Shown one piece after another: positions 44,101-57,400 of a stretch of DNA of 64,000 bases. A program made the translations under genes and the position numbers. How positions within the stretch are numbered: the first letter of the stretch is position 1; each line of letters opens with the position of its first letter. The notes beneath the pieces were generated by a model, which was given only the letters and a program-made list of their open reading frames with translations, ran no database searches and was not told the DNA's origin. This DNA comes from Lamellibrachia satsuma (taxonomy: Eukaryota > Annelida > Polychaeta > Sabellida > Siboglinidae), in contig BSQZ01000022.1 of NCBI GenBank assembly GCA_033239005.1, forward strand, positions 1,875,501 through 1,939,500. The letters are read 5' to 3'.

Positions 44101-46600
44101 AGCTACCTCATCTTTCAATGAATCCTTCTGTCTTGAGCAGACAATGGTTTGCGCCGTCGTGGTTGTCCGTTCTGTTGTGCACATCGCCTGGTGTGGCTCA
44201 AGAGCCCCACTCTGGCGTGGCAGCCTCTGCCGCACTTTCTGCAGGTGAAGGTCGTCGGCTGAGATGGTGCAAGTTTCGTTGACCTCTGTTTTCGCTGGTC
44301 CCTCTTCTCTGCTAGTTGCGTAGAGCTTTTGCGTTCTGCTTTCCTTATGCCATTCCGAACACTCAGCCTCCAATGACCTCGATCATCAGCGGCTGTCTCC
44401 CAGCTGTTCGTGTCTATGTCCGCCATCTTCACGTCACTCTTGCAGGTGTCTTTGTAGCGGAAATATGGGCGGCCAGTAGACCGGGTCCCAGTGACAAGTT
44501 CGCCACACAGGAGATATTTCGGTATACGACCGTCAGCCATCCGATGAACATGGCCGAGCCATCGCAGACGTCTCTGACTTAACAGCGTTCACATGCTGGA
44601 GGAGTGAGCACGCTCCAGGATCTCTGTGTTTCGCTCCAGGACCTCTGTGTTTGGGACCCTGTCCTGCCAGGAGATGTCAGTGCTGGAGGAGTGAGCACGC
44701 TCCAGGACCTCTGCCGATGGTCAGTCCAATTTCTTTGCAGGCGTGGAAGAGTCGATCCATTAGTTGCTGGATATGTTCCTCGGTGTGAGTTGTTAGCGTG
44801 GCATCATCAGCGAAAAGCATCTTTGTCTTGGCTCTCAAGCATGTGACATTAAACATAGTTCAGTCTGTTCTGGTATGTAAGTAGACACCCTCTGTGAATG
44901 GACCAAAGGCGTATAACAACATCAGGGAGAAGAATATGCTAACATCAGGGAGAAGAATATGCCAAAGAGTGTTGGTGCCAGGACACATCTATGTTTTACT
45001 CCACCGCGGATCTCAAAAGGTTCGGATGTAGCCTCGTCATATTTGACTATGCCCTCCATGTTGTTAAGAAAGGAGGATATCACACTGAGCAGCTTTGGGG
45101 GGGGGGCAGCCAGATGTCTCCAGCAGTTTGAATAGTCCACTTTTGCTAATAAGGTCAAACGCCTTAATACGATCAATGAAAGCGACAGACAGTGGTCTTC
45201 TTTGTTTAAGACATTTCTCTTGCAGTTGTCGGACAGATAATATCATGCCTATTGTGAGTCCCAGTTCTGAAGCCACATTGAAATTCGGGATAGATGCGTT
45301 CAGCTAAGATCTGCGGAAAAAACTGTTCCCACGCACTCAACAAGGAGATTCCGCGGTAGTTATTGCAATCTTACTTACTTACTTGATATACTTGATTATA
45401 TAGTCTCTTTTAGCCAGTGGCTAGAGACCTCAATTTCTTCTTGAAGGTGTTCAGTGAAGAAGCTGTTACGACTTCTTCGGGAAGTTTGTTCCAGTGATCG
45501 AGGACACAATCTGTGAAAAAGTATTTACGGAGAACTGTCCGGGAGTACGCCTTTCTTAGCTTTAAGCTACGGCCACTCAGATTGCTGCTACATTTGTAGA
45601 AAAATGCTCAGCGTTATTCTTATTTAGGCTACTGAGATATTGGTATACCTTACAGAGGTCCGCCTCGAGTCGCCTCTGTTCCAAGGGAATCGCTGCGATC
45701 CCCTTTGTTTTTGTACAAGGTCAGCTTAGCATTGGGCATGTCCTGAGCAACCGCTCCCTCTTTCCAACAGATGCAGAGAAGTTCATGCAGGTGCAGCAGT
45801 AGAGCACGTTTCCCGTACCTGATGACTCCAGGTGGCATGGCGTCATTTCCAGGGGATTTTCCACTGGTAAGTGAGTCCATAGCTTTGCTGAGCTCTTCTA
45901 CTGTGGGTTCATTATATTGTTCTTCCGTAACGGGCAAGCTCGTAATGGTGTCCAGTGTGGTGTTTGTTGCAGTCGGTGATGACCTCCTGTCTTTGTTTCC
46001 AGTGGAGCAGTCTTCTTTATGGATGGACCTGTTGCCTTCTTTATTCCATCATACAAGCCAATAATCTTCCCTGTGTTGGAGAACAGTTGGATGCTCTGGC
46101 AGAATTGTAACCAGTAGTTGTTGGCGCAAAGCTGACCAGTCTGTTGGGCTTTGTTCCTAGCAGCTCTTAGTGTATTCAAGTTTTTTTTCTGCTTGGGTCT
46201 CTTTTAAAGTTGACAAGAGCATAGCGCTGGCTTCGGTGACAGGTTCCATGACAGTGATGTTTGCTTCGTACCAGTCAGTGATTTTCCGTTCCTTTTTGCC
46301 ATATGTTGTGAGTGCAGTGTTGTACATGGCGTCACGAAGAGTGTCCCGCTCTGCTTCTGCACTGTGCGTGGGGTTGTTTGAGAGTGCCTGTCCGATGGAG
46401 TTAAGAAACTGTTGATTCTTCTCTGGAAAGGCAGTGTGGCTAACGTTGATACGTGGACGGCCTTTCTGTTTTGTGTGGAAAAGCCTTCAGGTTTGTATTC
46501 TAACCCTGGTACACACCGAGGAGTGATCAGTGTCACAGTCCGCGCTGTGGTAGCCGTGTGTGTTGAGGACTTTTCCTCATTGCAGCATGATGATTGTTAC
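44101..46600 (-). mobile_element. LINE with EN-RT linker, RT and C-terminal zinc finger (degenerate)
   Basis: Minus-strand motifs in order: RAARNKAQQTGQLCANNYW and KIIGLYDGIKKATGPS (about 46170-46010), YNEPTVEELSKAMDSLTSGK with NDAMPPGVI (45919-45815), KLTLYKNKGDRSD (about 45730-45690), CNNYRGISLLS (about 45369-45337), SVAFIDRIKAFDLI, RGGVKHRCVLAPTLFGIFFS, FADDATLTTHTEEHIQQLMD with catalytic FADD (about 44817-44806), and the C-terminal TGRPYFRYKDTCKSD, DRGHWRLSVRNGIRKAE, CRKCGRGCHARVGLLSHTRRC. The 21-residue zinc finger is at about 44217-44155. Frame breaks and a nested insertion (45371-45687) show that it is inactive. Confidence 0.9.
45371..45687 (-). mobile_element. Nested LINE 3' end inserted into the LINE RT, with GATT duplication
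   Basis: Minus-strand reading has LKLRKAYSRTVLRKYFFTDC, DHWNKLPEEVVTASSLNTFK and KKLRSLATG, a C-terminus of a CR1-like ORF2. It ends in an AAGTAAGTAAGTAA tail. Host sequence GATT is found on both sides (45688-45691 and 45367-45370). Removing the insert joins GDRSD to CNNYRGISLL in frame. Confidence 0.85.
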
Positions 46601-48523
46601 CTGGTATATTAAGTAGTAGTTTTACAGTTGTTGGCTAGAAGTGATGCAACTTAAGCTTCGTTTACGGCATCGTGAATCGACAAGAACGTACACATAATTA
46701 TGGATTGAGGATACGTACCGTCATTACTGTTGTAGATGTTTCATAATAAATGTTTTTTTCACTTTGCTTGCATGATTGTTTTAAAAATGCTGAAAACTTA
46801 TTTTACTGCATAAACTTAAATTATTTGTCGATAAACTGTGTGCAGAACAACTGTATCACCATGACAACACATGCCCGAGTGTCCCATCCTAGTCCGAAAA
46901 TAGTTTTTGTCTAGCAGGGAATGTGCCAACAATAACGCGTACTGATAATTAGCAAAGTAGCTTTAATTTTGGATGCGATCCAGCACACGCGGCCACACGA
47001 TGCGCTATTATTTTTTAATCATGGCCAAACATTCGCGGAAAATTAAACGTGTTTAACTGCTCATTTTGTCCTTGATGAAAGTTGCGTCAGTCATTCAAAC
47101 ATAAAACAAAGATCCGTTATCTTCACCGACGCACCGTACGTACGACGAAAAAAAAACTAAACTCACTTTTTCCGTGCAAAGCTGCTGTAACACATTCACA
47201 CATCAATCAAGTTTACAAGAGACTCTGCGAGGGTCATGGTGCATAATTTGTGAGGGTCATGGTGCATAATTATGTCCCACACATGCGTCACACCTAACTA
47301 CATAGGATTTCGCAAAGGGGGAGGCCACGGGGGGTAAGGGGGGGCCAAGTGAGAGGCAAGTGGGGCAAGGGGAGGGGAGACAAGCTTAGTCACACGTTAG
47401 TTTACCATGTAAGCGCAACGGAAAACACGAAAAAAGAAAAAGGCATGCCCACCTAACACGCAATTTATATTCGCAATTATATATTATATACTCTATCTCA
47501 CTCTCTCACAGTCTCCCCGTCTCCCTCCACCCCTCTCTCGTTTTCCTCGTCCCTGCTTTGCAATCCTCACCCCACCGACCTTGACGTAGTGGTAGCGACA
47601 TCTTGCGAATAGTATTGAAGTAAATTTATCTTCACCTAGTGCCTTTTGTACGAAGTTGTTGTTTGTCGATGACGTTTTTCGTTACAACTTACGTTGATAA
47701 TTTGCTTTCGCTGAGAAAAACTGCAGAACATGTATTCATAAGAGCGGTAGAGGCCGAAAGGTAACACATTAACGCAGTATATCATTGTAACATTACGTTG
47801 TTAACACATCGCGTTATTGCGAAATTGCGTGGTTTATTAACATAGGGCGATAATAAGTGATTGTACCTATTCTGATGAAGTGAACTTGGTAAACGACGTT
47901 TGCACACACTGATCGTTTATTCAAAACTGACACGCCTCCCAGTTTTCTTCCCAGCTGTGCTTCATAGACAACGCTTCACGAATGGATCGTTATCCACACC
48001 CCAAACTAAGGTTATGGCTAAGGCTACGCGTAATGGCAATGCCAATGCCATGGCATGGCAATGCCGTCTCCTGTCATCACAATAGCTCGGTGCCAGGAAT
48101 GGGGAGGGTGGGGCTTATTTATTCACGTGTCTGTGATGTTGCTTTCTGGTCCAACAGTAAAAACGGTTACGGTTTTGCTGGCAAACGTCTAGTATATCCA
48201 CAACACTGACACACCTTTCGTTTAATATAAATGAACCTATATATTTACATTTTACATAATTTATTAAACAATGCTGAATACCACCAAATTGTTCAAGAAC
48301 CACTACTGCAGTACATAATGATCATGTCTGCTGTTGCAATACTGATGGTTCAGTCAGAAAATGTAACATCTTGGCAGGTTTTACTTTACAAGAACGTGAT
48401 ATGTGTAGGTCACAACTATGCATTAACATCCTCGGCTCAATCACGGTGTAGCTTATGTCTTTTTTCTCCTCCAGAAACCTTAGTAATATAATATGACTTG
48501 CAAATATATTTTTTATTTGGTGG
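46601..48523. other. No recognised gene
   Basis: A short direct repeat GAGGGTCATGGTGCATAATT at about 47230-47270, a G-rich patch near 47320-47380 and a CT-rich patch near 47490-47550. No domain in the frames at 47900-48491. Confidence 0.4.
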
Positions 48524-48560
48524 TGTGAATAACATACATTGTCAATGTATGTTATTCACA
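48524..48560. repeat. Perfect 18-bp palindrome, 1-nt centre
   Basis: TGTGAATAACATACATTG, a T, then CAATGTATGTTATTCACA. Confidence 0.95.
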
Positions 48561-49219
48561 AGTGCCATGAATTTACCTGCAATTTCCCAGGCTTGTCATT
48601 CTTATGGATGTGGTTGAGATAGTATTACTATTTATACGGTTATCGTTTTTAATGCTGGTCCTTTAATTAATGGGCTGTTCCACAATAACATTTGTAATTG
48701 GTGGCAGAGATAGAAAATGTTTTAAAAAATAGCAATTTTAAACATTCATTTTATTCATTAACACAAACAGTAAATCACATGGACAAGTGCATAAGTCCTA
48801 CACATAGTAGTAAGTCTACTTAGATATGTTACTTTGCATAAGCATCTCATGTTTAGGTTTGATATGGTTTATATTCATGAGGTGTTTATTTGCAAAACGC
48901 ATTGTATAAATTTTGTACTGTTATGTGACATCGACAGAGAGGAAAACTGGTATTTCATCAGGTTGACATATAACGCATTTTTCTGCAAAAAATATTTTAC
49001 CCTCAGACTAATTTATTTTGACCAAGTAAATGTAACACAATCAACATATAAACAAAGTGAATAAAATAAATGGTCACGGAGACTCCCATTAAGACTTTGA
49101 GCATGTCGCTATCATGGGAGCCACCACTGGTTTAGTCAAGCAATTGAAAATATTATATTAAAAATTAAGAATACAAGTGATAGCAATAATAAAAGTAATA
49201 GGATTATAATTATATAGTA

Positions 49220-49258
<39 letters not shown>

Positions 49259-49369
49259 AACCTATATGTATACAAGCACATCCATGTACATATATGCATA
49301 CGTATGGCTGCCTACAAGATATACCTACATATTAATTACACAAATAAATAACTATACACGTATGCCTCC
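48561..49369. other. No recognised gene; TA tract at 49223-49254
   Basis: AT-rich; the frame 48834-49064 has no known domain. Confidence 0.4.
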
Positions 49370-49750
49370 CTGATTTCGGCAAATGTAAAAAAATTTCTTG
49401 GTACAGTTGTATTCATAATTACCAAGAAGATATTGTTTTATGTAACTGGAAAAACCATATAGACTATGAGTATGGACTTTGTCAGTAATATCATTTGGAC
49501 TATTTATTAACAGTTCTAATCATGCTGTATCTAATACATTTGTTTGCGAAAACATGATTATTTCTTGACATAAATAAGCCATTTTTGTCTCGTGTTTCAT
49601 ATTGATGTATTTCAAAAGGGTTAGTATAAGGTATATTATAAAAATATTCAGGTAGTTGTTTATTTATTAATTTATGATAAAACTTAAGTTCTTGTAGCTG
49701 GTCTTTATTTTGACATTTAACGCATTTTGCAAATAAACGCCTCATATCCT
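49370..49750 (-). mobile_element. 5'-truncated LINE ORF2 C-terminus
   Basis: Minus-strand reading has LQELKFYHKLINKQLPEYFY, HQYETRDKNGLFMS and FANKCIRYSMIRTVN, then in a shifted frame ITDKVHTHSLYGFSSYIKQY ... CRNQ. This order is characteristic of the region after RT in L2/CR1-like LINEs (THSxxGFxxYxK near the end). Confidence 0.82.
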
Positions 49751-50615
49751 TGAAACATCATTGTCAATAGCACCTCAACTGTTTGATGGTACACACATAT
49801 CAAGCCTTTTGAAATATCATTGTAAGTAACATATAAGACAAAGAATGTGATTTCTACCATCAGATAAGACAGTAGAAGATATTTCCTCTTCAAGTAGTCA
49901 GTTTATGAACATCAACGTTGCCATTCAGAACATTTGTGAGCTGCTGTTGGCTATTTCATGGAATCACATGAACACGTTAATAGCCATAACATTACATCCC
50001 ACCTATACGCAATGTAAACATTACATTTGCCCCCAAAACAGTCTAGGATAGATGATCCGGTTTCTTGGTTATTAATATTAAGCATAAGTAAATATATTCA
50101 AATCGAATACCAAGTTTCTTGAGAGGTAATTATGTTTAATATCTGACTTTTGTTCCTTTATGAAAGTTATAATGTGACAGTTTTCATAAATTCTTCATTA
50201 TTATGACACGATGTACAAGTTAAAAACTGTTCAGTTAACATAATAGGACATAGAACAATGCTAATCTTTCATAGTAACACTGACAACATGAGTAACCATA
50301 TTTTACTATATTATAGCACTATTAGTAAATAAGAACTCCATGGATACTTTTTTAACAGTTTATTGTACTATTGAAAGTTACAAATTTAATTAAATATTTA
50401 ACACTATTTAATATTTTGAGTACAACTCAGGGTGAATGCTATCAAAGCAGTTATTGTGGGAATGTTGCATACATACAAGTATCAATTCTTAACTTATGAA
50501 TTACTTTTCTTTTAGTAAAAATATCAAATATAATTTTGTTACAAGGATCTGTTGTTTTACACCTAAAATAATGTTGTTTAACAACCCTAGATACAAGAAA
50601 GTTAAGAAGATAAAT
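49751..50615. other. No recognised feature
   Basis: AT-rich; no open frame of note. Confidence 0.3.
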
Positions 50616-51410
50616 TTAAGTTTTTAAGATATTGAATGGGTTTTAAAATATTACAGAAATATTTTTTTCTCACTTAAGAAAGAAGAACTACAGGACATGA
50701 AGTAACGTTAGTGACAGGGTTGAAAAAAAAAATCATTATTAAAAAAATCGGATTTTTTTTACTTAAATAGTATTTTTTTTATTTGATTCTTTTGAAATCT
50801 GGTATATATACATTTATATAGATGTTTATATTATTAACGTGTTCTATTCAAATTGAGTTGGGCACTTAACAGAGGGAACTTGATTTTTTATATTAGGCAA
50901 TGTCCACAAGGCCTCACCCGCTGTAGTTGCATAATCTGTCTTGGAAAAGATAGCATGTTGTGTGCCTGTGGCTGTAGCAGTGATAATTATTGTTTGCTGA
51001 TGGGGTGGATTAGCACCTGTCCAGGGCTCTGTATACTCTATGAGTCTCCAACCAGACTGTAAACTGGTACAGTATTAAACAATTGTCACCAAGACTCACT
51101 TGAGTCAACATACTGAATTGGTAACAACTAGCATAAGCTCTAAGTGGACTTTAACTCAGGGTTTCTGACTTGAAAAGATACTTCCTGTAGAAGACAAGTT
51201 TGTGTGGCTTCACTGCATTCAGAAAGGGAATAGCTCAAACATACACAATGTCATAAAATATAAATGAATGGAACAAATGATCAATATATTATGTAAATGG
51301 TAGCAGCATGAATATGTTTAAAAGCAAAATTGACAAATTCATCAGAAGGGCTGTATATAAAAGATTGTTGGACTCTAGCTTCCTTGTCCACTTGCCATCT
51401 GGGTGGTAAA
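50616..51410 (+). mobile_element. Degraded LINE ORF2 C-terminus and 3' tail
   Basis: Plus-strand FKILNGF ... EIFFSLKKEELQDMK (about 50625-50700) and, after about 500 bp of unrelated DNA, INEWNK ... SMNMFKSKIDKFIRR (51262-51352) then TTCCTTGTCCACTTGCCATC. These match the better preserved minus-strand copy at 56474-56785. The tail lies antisense in the 3' flank of the FLYWCH gene. Confidence 0.72.
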
Positions 51411-51426
51411 CATCACCTAATATTTC

Positions 51427-54400
51427 TTATTGATTGGATTTCTGCTGCTGGCGAAAACGGTTCGCTGTCCGTATGAGATTAGCTTGCTGCTGAACACTGA
51501 TGGATTCGTGATCGGGTGTTTGTAGCAGAATGTCATTCACGATATTCGCTGCTGCTTCAGACGACCTTGCAATGGCTGCCTCCTTGATCTAAAGCAGCAA
51601 CGGGAAAGATCACTGTTTCACTTCTGGGTTCATGGCATATGAATAAAGTGCCAGTGATTGTGAGACGGTCCCCTTGCACTTTGCACCTTGAAAAAATAGT
51701 TTCTGCTGTGTACCAGATAAAATTTTTAGTGGCTGGTTGACAGAATATGTACCTGTCAGTGAAAGAAGGACCTCTGTCAGTGAAGCAAGGATCCCAGCAT
51801 ATGTAAATAAAAACCACATCTGACAGAGAGCATCTCCTATGTTAATTTTCTTGAAATTTTTTTTAGGATTTGACCAAGACTCTAGAGCATGCCAGTGACA
51901 TGACATGCAGCAACATGTGACATAAATCTGAATCGTTATTTTGCATGCAGGACTAAAAAAAACATTTAAAAAACAAATAATGATCTGTTGAGTTGTCTTC
52001 AGTGGTAAATTTGATGGATGGAAAAGAAAAAAACTTCCCTAAAGAGGTGCTGAACCCGCAACCATAAATGTGCTAGTATTTGGAACATTATGTAGAAGAG
52101 TAGCTAGGGTGTAAGATTTTTTAGGAGTCGAGTTTGAATCTTCCTTCCTTTGTTCACTGTAATGTAAATCTACATTTGTATCAGTCCCCCCCCCGTTATA
52201 TAAATGAATGCCAGGTGCCAGTCATTGGGGGTCATACCCTGGGGGTCATACCCAGGAGTGCATCCATATGCTGCATGTTAGAGCCCTGTAGGGAGTCAGC
52301 TGTGATGCTACTGCTGTACCCACTGCCTGCTCAACACCTCTCATGCACCCAACCAGGAAGCAGCTGAGGCAGTGGGAGCGCCACCAGACACCAGATAGAT
52401 GAGATTTAAGTTTCTCTTCTGAAATTAAGACACAGGCATAGTGGGGTGAACGAAATTGCCCAAGTTTCGAAAGAGTGGCAGGTGAAATCGAATCACCGTC
52501 TTCTTGTTTGACAGTCAGGTGTTCCAACCACGACACCACTGCTTACCCGGGATTAAAACGGAATGTACACTATATCATATTTTTCAATGTGGATTTCTTT
52601 CTTGGCTTAACAACTGTCCCTCGTCACTCTGAGGCAGACGTAGACACCAGACACCAAGGAAGGCTTTTACTTCTTTCTTCTACCAACATTGGGTTTAAAT
52701 GCTCTCTGGCTCAAAATGGATTAAACTAACTTTGTTTCCTGCTATAAACATTTATAAAAGTCGCATATGGATGTAGAGCTTATTATTAGTGCTAAAATTT
52801 ATAAGGCTCCATATATTTGGGACCAATTCATATGTATGCATGTGTAAAGCATACATGCAGTCATACAAATATATATATATATATAATATAGTTTAAAATG
52901 TATAATAAAAATGTATGATTAAAATTAATAAATAAATATAATAAACGAATATATAATAAATAATAATAAATAGATAATTATAGTAAAAAAAATTGTTTAG
53001 TAAATAATTAATTATTGTAAATGAACAATTATAGTAATTAAATAAATACTTATAGTAAATAAATAGGTAAAATATGTCCTAATTCATACTTGTTCCTCAG
53101 TGGACGTATGCGCAGGTAAATAGAGAAAAACAGATCCTTTACCTGACACGCCACCTTTGCCATGATCAGGCGGGTTGGTTCAGAAGGGTGGCTGTGGTTA
53201 AAGTGACCAGCAGTGAAGGTTTCGCCCTGCTGGGACACCCCAGCTGGACATTGCTTGCCCTCGTACCGTACTGAACACCTCCAGTAAGTTGTCGGTTTGA
53301 GCCGTTTCTTGACCACATATGAGTGTCCATCGCTTGACAGCAGTAAAGGAAATCCTCTCGATGTTCCCCGCTCAAATAGTTCGTATGTGACATCTTGTGG
53401 TTGTGATATGGCGGGTTTCTCTTCACCTGATGAACTGAACAAAACTTATTGAATTTAATTAATACTGTAAGAGGCGGTCATTGTATTATTTAATATGGAG
53501 AAATGTAGCATTACTATACACATTAGATATTTTTTCAATGGGTTTTTGTGCTATGAGCTGAAAGTTATTGTGAATATAGAAACCAAAAAAGCACATGTAG
53601 CTGATTTAAGTGACATACAGTGTTTTTGAAAAGCAAGTCCTAGTTACAAAGTGGAAGAAGAAGAAACTGCTGGACTAACGTTTCGCAGGAATCGGACTTG
53701 TTTGTGATGATTTTTGAGCATGTCGGTGTGGTAGCAGTAGCCTCATTGTCTGTGCTTCTGTAACACAAATAAAAGTGACCAATGTTGTAGTGTTGTACTG
53801 GGCGCAGTGGTTAGAGTGTTGTAGTGTTGTACTGGGCGCAGTGGTTAGAGTGTTGTAGTGTTGTACTGAGGCACAGTGGTTAGAGTGTTGTAGTGTTGTA
53901 CTGGGGCACAGTGGTTAGAGTGTTGTAGTGTTGTACTGAGGCACAGTGGTTAGAGTGTTGTAGTGTTGTACTGGGCGCAGTGGTTAGAGTGTTGTAGTGT
54001 TGTACTGAGGCACAGTGGTTAGAGTGTTGTAGTGTTGTACTGGGGCACAGTGGTTAGAGTGTTGTAGTGTTGTACTGGGCGCAGTGGTTAGAGTGTTGTA
54101 GTGTTGTACTGGGCACAGTGGTTAGAGTGTTGTAGTGTTGTACTGGGCACAGTGGTTAGAGTGTTGTAGTGTTGTACTGGGCACAGTGGTTAGAGTGTTG
54201 TAGTGTTGTACTGGGCGCAGTGGTTAGAGTGTTGTAGTGTTGTACTGGGCACAGTGGTTAGAGTGTTGTAGTGTTGTACTGGGCGCAGTGGTTAGAGTGT
54301 TGTAGTGTTGCACTGAGGCACAGTGGTTAGAGTGTTGTAGTGTTGCACTGAGGCACAGTGGTTAGAGTGTTGTAGTGTTGTACTGGGCGCAGTGGTTAGA

Positions 54401-57400
54401 GTGTTGTAGTGTTGCACTGAGGCACAGTGGTTAAAGTGTTGTAGTGTTGTACTGAGGCACAGTGGTTAGAGTGTTGTAGTGTTGTACTGAGGCACAGTGG
54501 TTAAAGTGTTGTAGTGTTACAATCTCAAACGAGAGAACCCGGGTTTGAATCCTCTTGCTGCCGTTTCAAAGCTTGGGCAGTTTTGTCCACTCCACATTGT
54601 CTCAGTTCACCCAGTTCACTCAGCTGTATCGTAGGCCTGTTGGTCCCGTACATCATCATCGTAGTAGATCTATTCCGCAACGATTTACATACATGTGTTT
54701 TATTCAGTTCAAGAGTCAAGAGGATGTGACATTTAAAAATAATACACGTTGATGCTAGTATACGCATTTAATAAGTTCCATAAACTGCATATTGCCGTAT
54801 AAGACAATGCTGCAAGCACACGGGGCTTCGACAGGGTTCATGGACTTGGTGCAGCGGGTGGCGGTCGCTGTTGTTTAGTAGCTCCCTGGTGGCAGATATG
54901 AGAACACCTAACGCGCCTCGCTTACAACGCGGTCCGAAGTCGTGGACCCCGACTACCGCGTTATAACGAGGCGCGACTGTACACAGACATATAGACAGTG
55001 GTGGGTATGTGAATGAATAGTCTTTGTGCAGTAATTGCAGTGTGGCTGAATGCTTCCAGGGAAGTCGTGTTTGTGTTGGAATGAAAGGGCCTGTATATGG
55101 GGTAAAGTGCTTGGAGCAGTCCTATGGACTGGATGCTACAATATATAAGAATGTACACTTTTATTGATGTATCTACGGGTACTTATGTATCTATGGGTAG
55201 TTATTCTAGAGGTTGACAACTCAGCACATATGTACATGCTATTTTATGCATACTTACTATTATTTACAACTGCTTTATTTTACTGCTCCTTGTTTGTGAC
55301 ATATGGTCATATACACAATGTCCAAGCACACATTCTGGTCCTGTTTTACAGGGCTCTAAGACTTATGATATGCTGTTCAAAATGGTAGATATTCTAAAAT
55401 TTTCAGGGCCCAAATGTGCTTTAATGAACCAAAATTTTTAAATATACAATTATAATGTTTTTTATTTATGAATATTGTTCTTGCTCTTCAGCATGCAGTG
55501 GAAACATGATATCTGAGTAAAAACATTCAAATTAATCAGATAACAGTCAAATTATATTTTAAAATGATTGTTCGTTAAACAATTTTTTTACGTGATGAAG
55601 ATGTTAGAAGATGTTAGAAGAGATATGGTTTATATTATATGATACAGATTATATGTAATGATCAGATCAGACTTTGTATCCGTCATAGTGGATACTAGAT
55701 TCGGTGTTTTGCTTAATGATTCTGAAGAGCAAAAAAAATGCTTACTCAGATGAAGAGGTTTCACCTGTGGCATCTCCACTGCCGGAGACAGACGCAATGG
55801 ACCTGCTGCAACGTTCCTTCAAATAGGAAGACACATATTCATCCACTGATCATGAAGTAATTTAACAAGATTTGCCATCCAAGCCAAAGGCCCAGATGGC
55901 AAGTGGACAAGGAAGCCATTGGCTTATCGAGAGTCCAACAATGTTCATCTACTTATAACCCACCCTCCTGATATATGTGTCATGAAAATACTAGCCCCAA
56001 ATTACATAAACAGTTATTTGTTGACACTGGTCACATAAACATGATAATACTAGCCCCAAATTGACATGAACAGTTATTTGTTGACACTGGTCACATAAAC
56101 ATGATAATACTAGCCCCAAATTGACATGAACAGTTATTTGTTGACACTGGTCACATAAACATGATAATACTAACCCCAAATTGACATGAACAGTTATTTG
56201 TTGACACTGGTCACATAAACATGATAATACTAGCCCCAAATTACATGAACAGTTATTTGTTGACACTGGTCACATAAACATGATAATCATGATAATACAA
56301 GTGCCAAATTACATGAACAGTTATTTGCAATTTTTTATTTTAAAAATGTCAGCAACAAAGGAAAGTCCAGTTTCCCAAAAGGAAAGCAGTCATTCATATT
56401 TCTAACGGGGACACTGCTTCATACACTGGAAAGCATAAATTTATAAATCGACACATTGTTAATTTTATTATGGTTATTTAAACATATTCACGCTGCTAGC
56501 AGTTACACAATCTGTAGACAATTTGTTCCATTCATTTATTGTCCTCTGTGAGAACGAGTGCTTCCTGATGTCCAATCTACATTGATCCTTTACTAACTTT
56601 GCTTCATGTCCTCTAGTTCTGCTATCCTTCTTGAGTGAGAAAAACATATTTCTATCAATATTTTCATACCCATTCAATATCTTAAAAACTTCAATCTGAT
56701 CTCCTCTTAACCTCCTTGTCTCTAGAGTTGTTAAACCACATTCTTTCAGGCGTTCTTCATAACTAAGGTCTCTAAGTCCCAAATGATATGAACATTTATT
56801 TGTTGACACTAGTCACATAAACATGATAATACAAGTCCCAAATGATATGAACAGTTATTTGTTGACACTGGTCACATAAACATGATCATACTAGACCCAA
56901 ATTACATAAACAGTTATTTGGTCACATGAACATGATAATACAAGTCCCAAATTACATGTGCCTGTTATATACAATGTTCTTATTCAACAAGTCTTTTAAC
57001 AACACACAGGTCTAAAGTTCAGAAGCATTCAACACGCTAAAGGTTTGCTACCACTCATGTGCCTGGTTGTATACCCATGTAGTCTTAGGCTTCACACAAG
57101 TCATTTTAACCCACCCCACACACACCTGTCTAAAATGTTCAGAAGCATTCAACACGCTAAAGGTTTGCTACCACTCATGTGCCTGGTTGTACACCCATGT
57201 AGTCTTAGGCTTCACACAAGTCATTTTAACCCACCCCACACACACCTGTCTAAAATGTTCAGAAGCATTCAACACGCTAAAGGTTTGCTACCACTCATGT
57301 GCCTGGTTGTACACCCGTGTAGTCTTAGGCTTCACACAAGTCATTTTAACCCACCCCACACACACCTGTCAAATCTAAAATATTCAGAAGCATTCAACAC

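Noticed and set aside
53166..53426. Second reading frame over FLYWCH exon 6
   Set aside because: Shadow frame; the FLYWCH motif and splice phase fit only the other frame.
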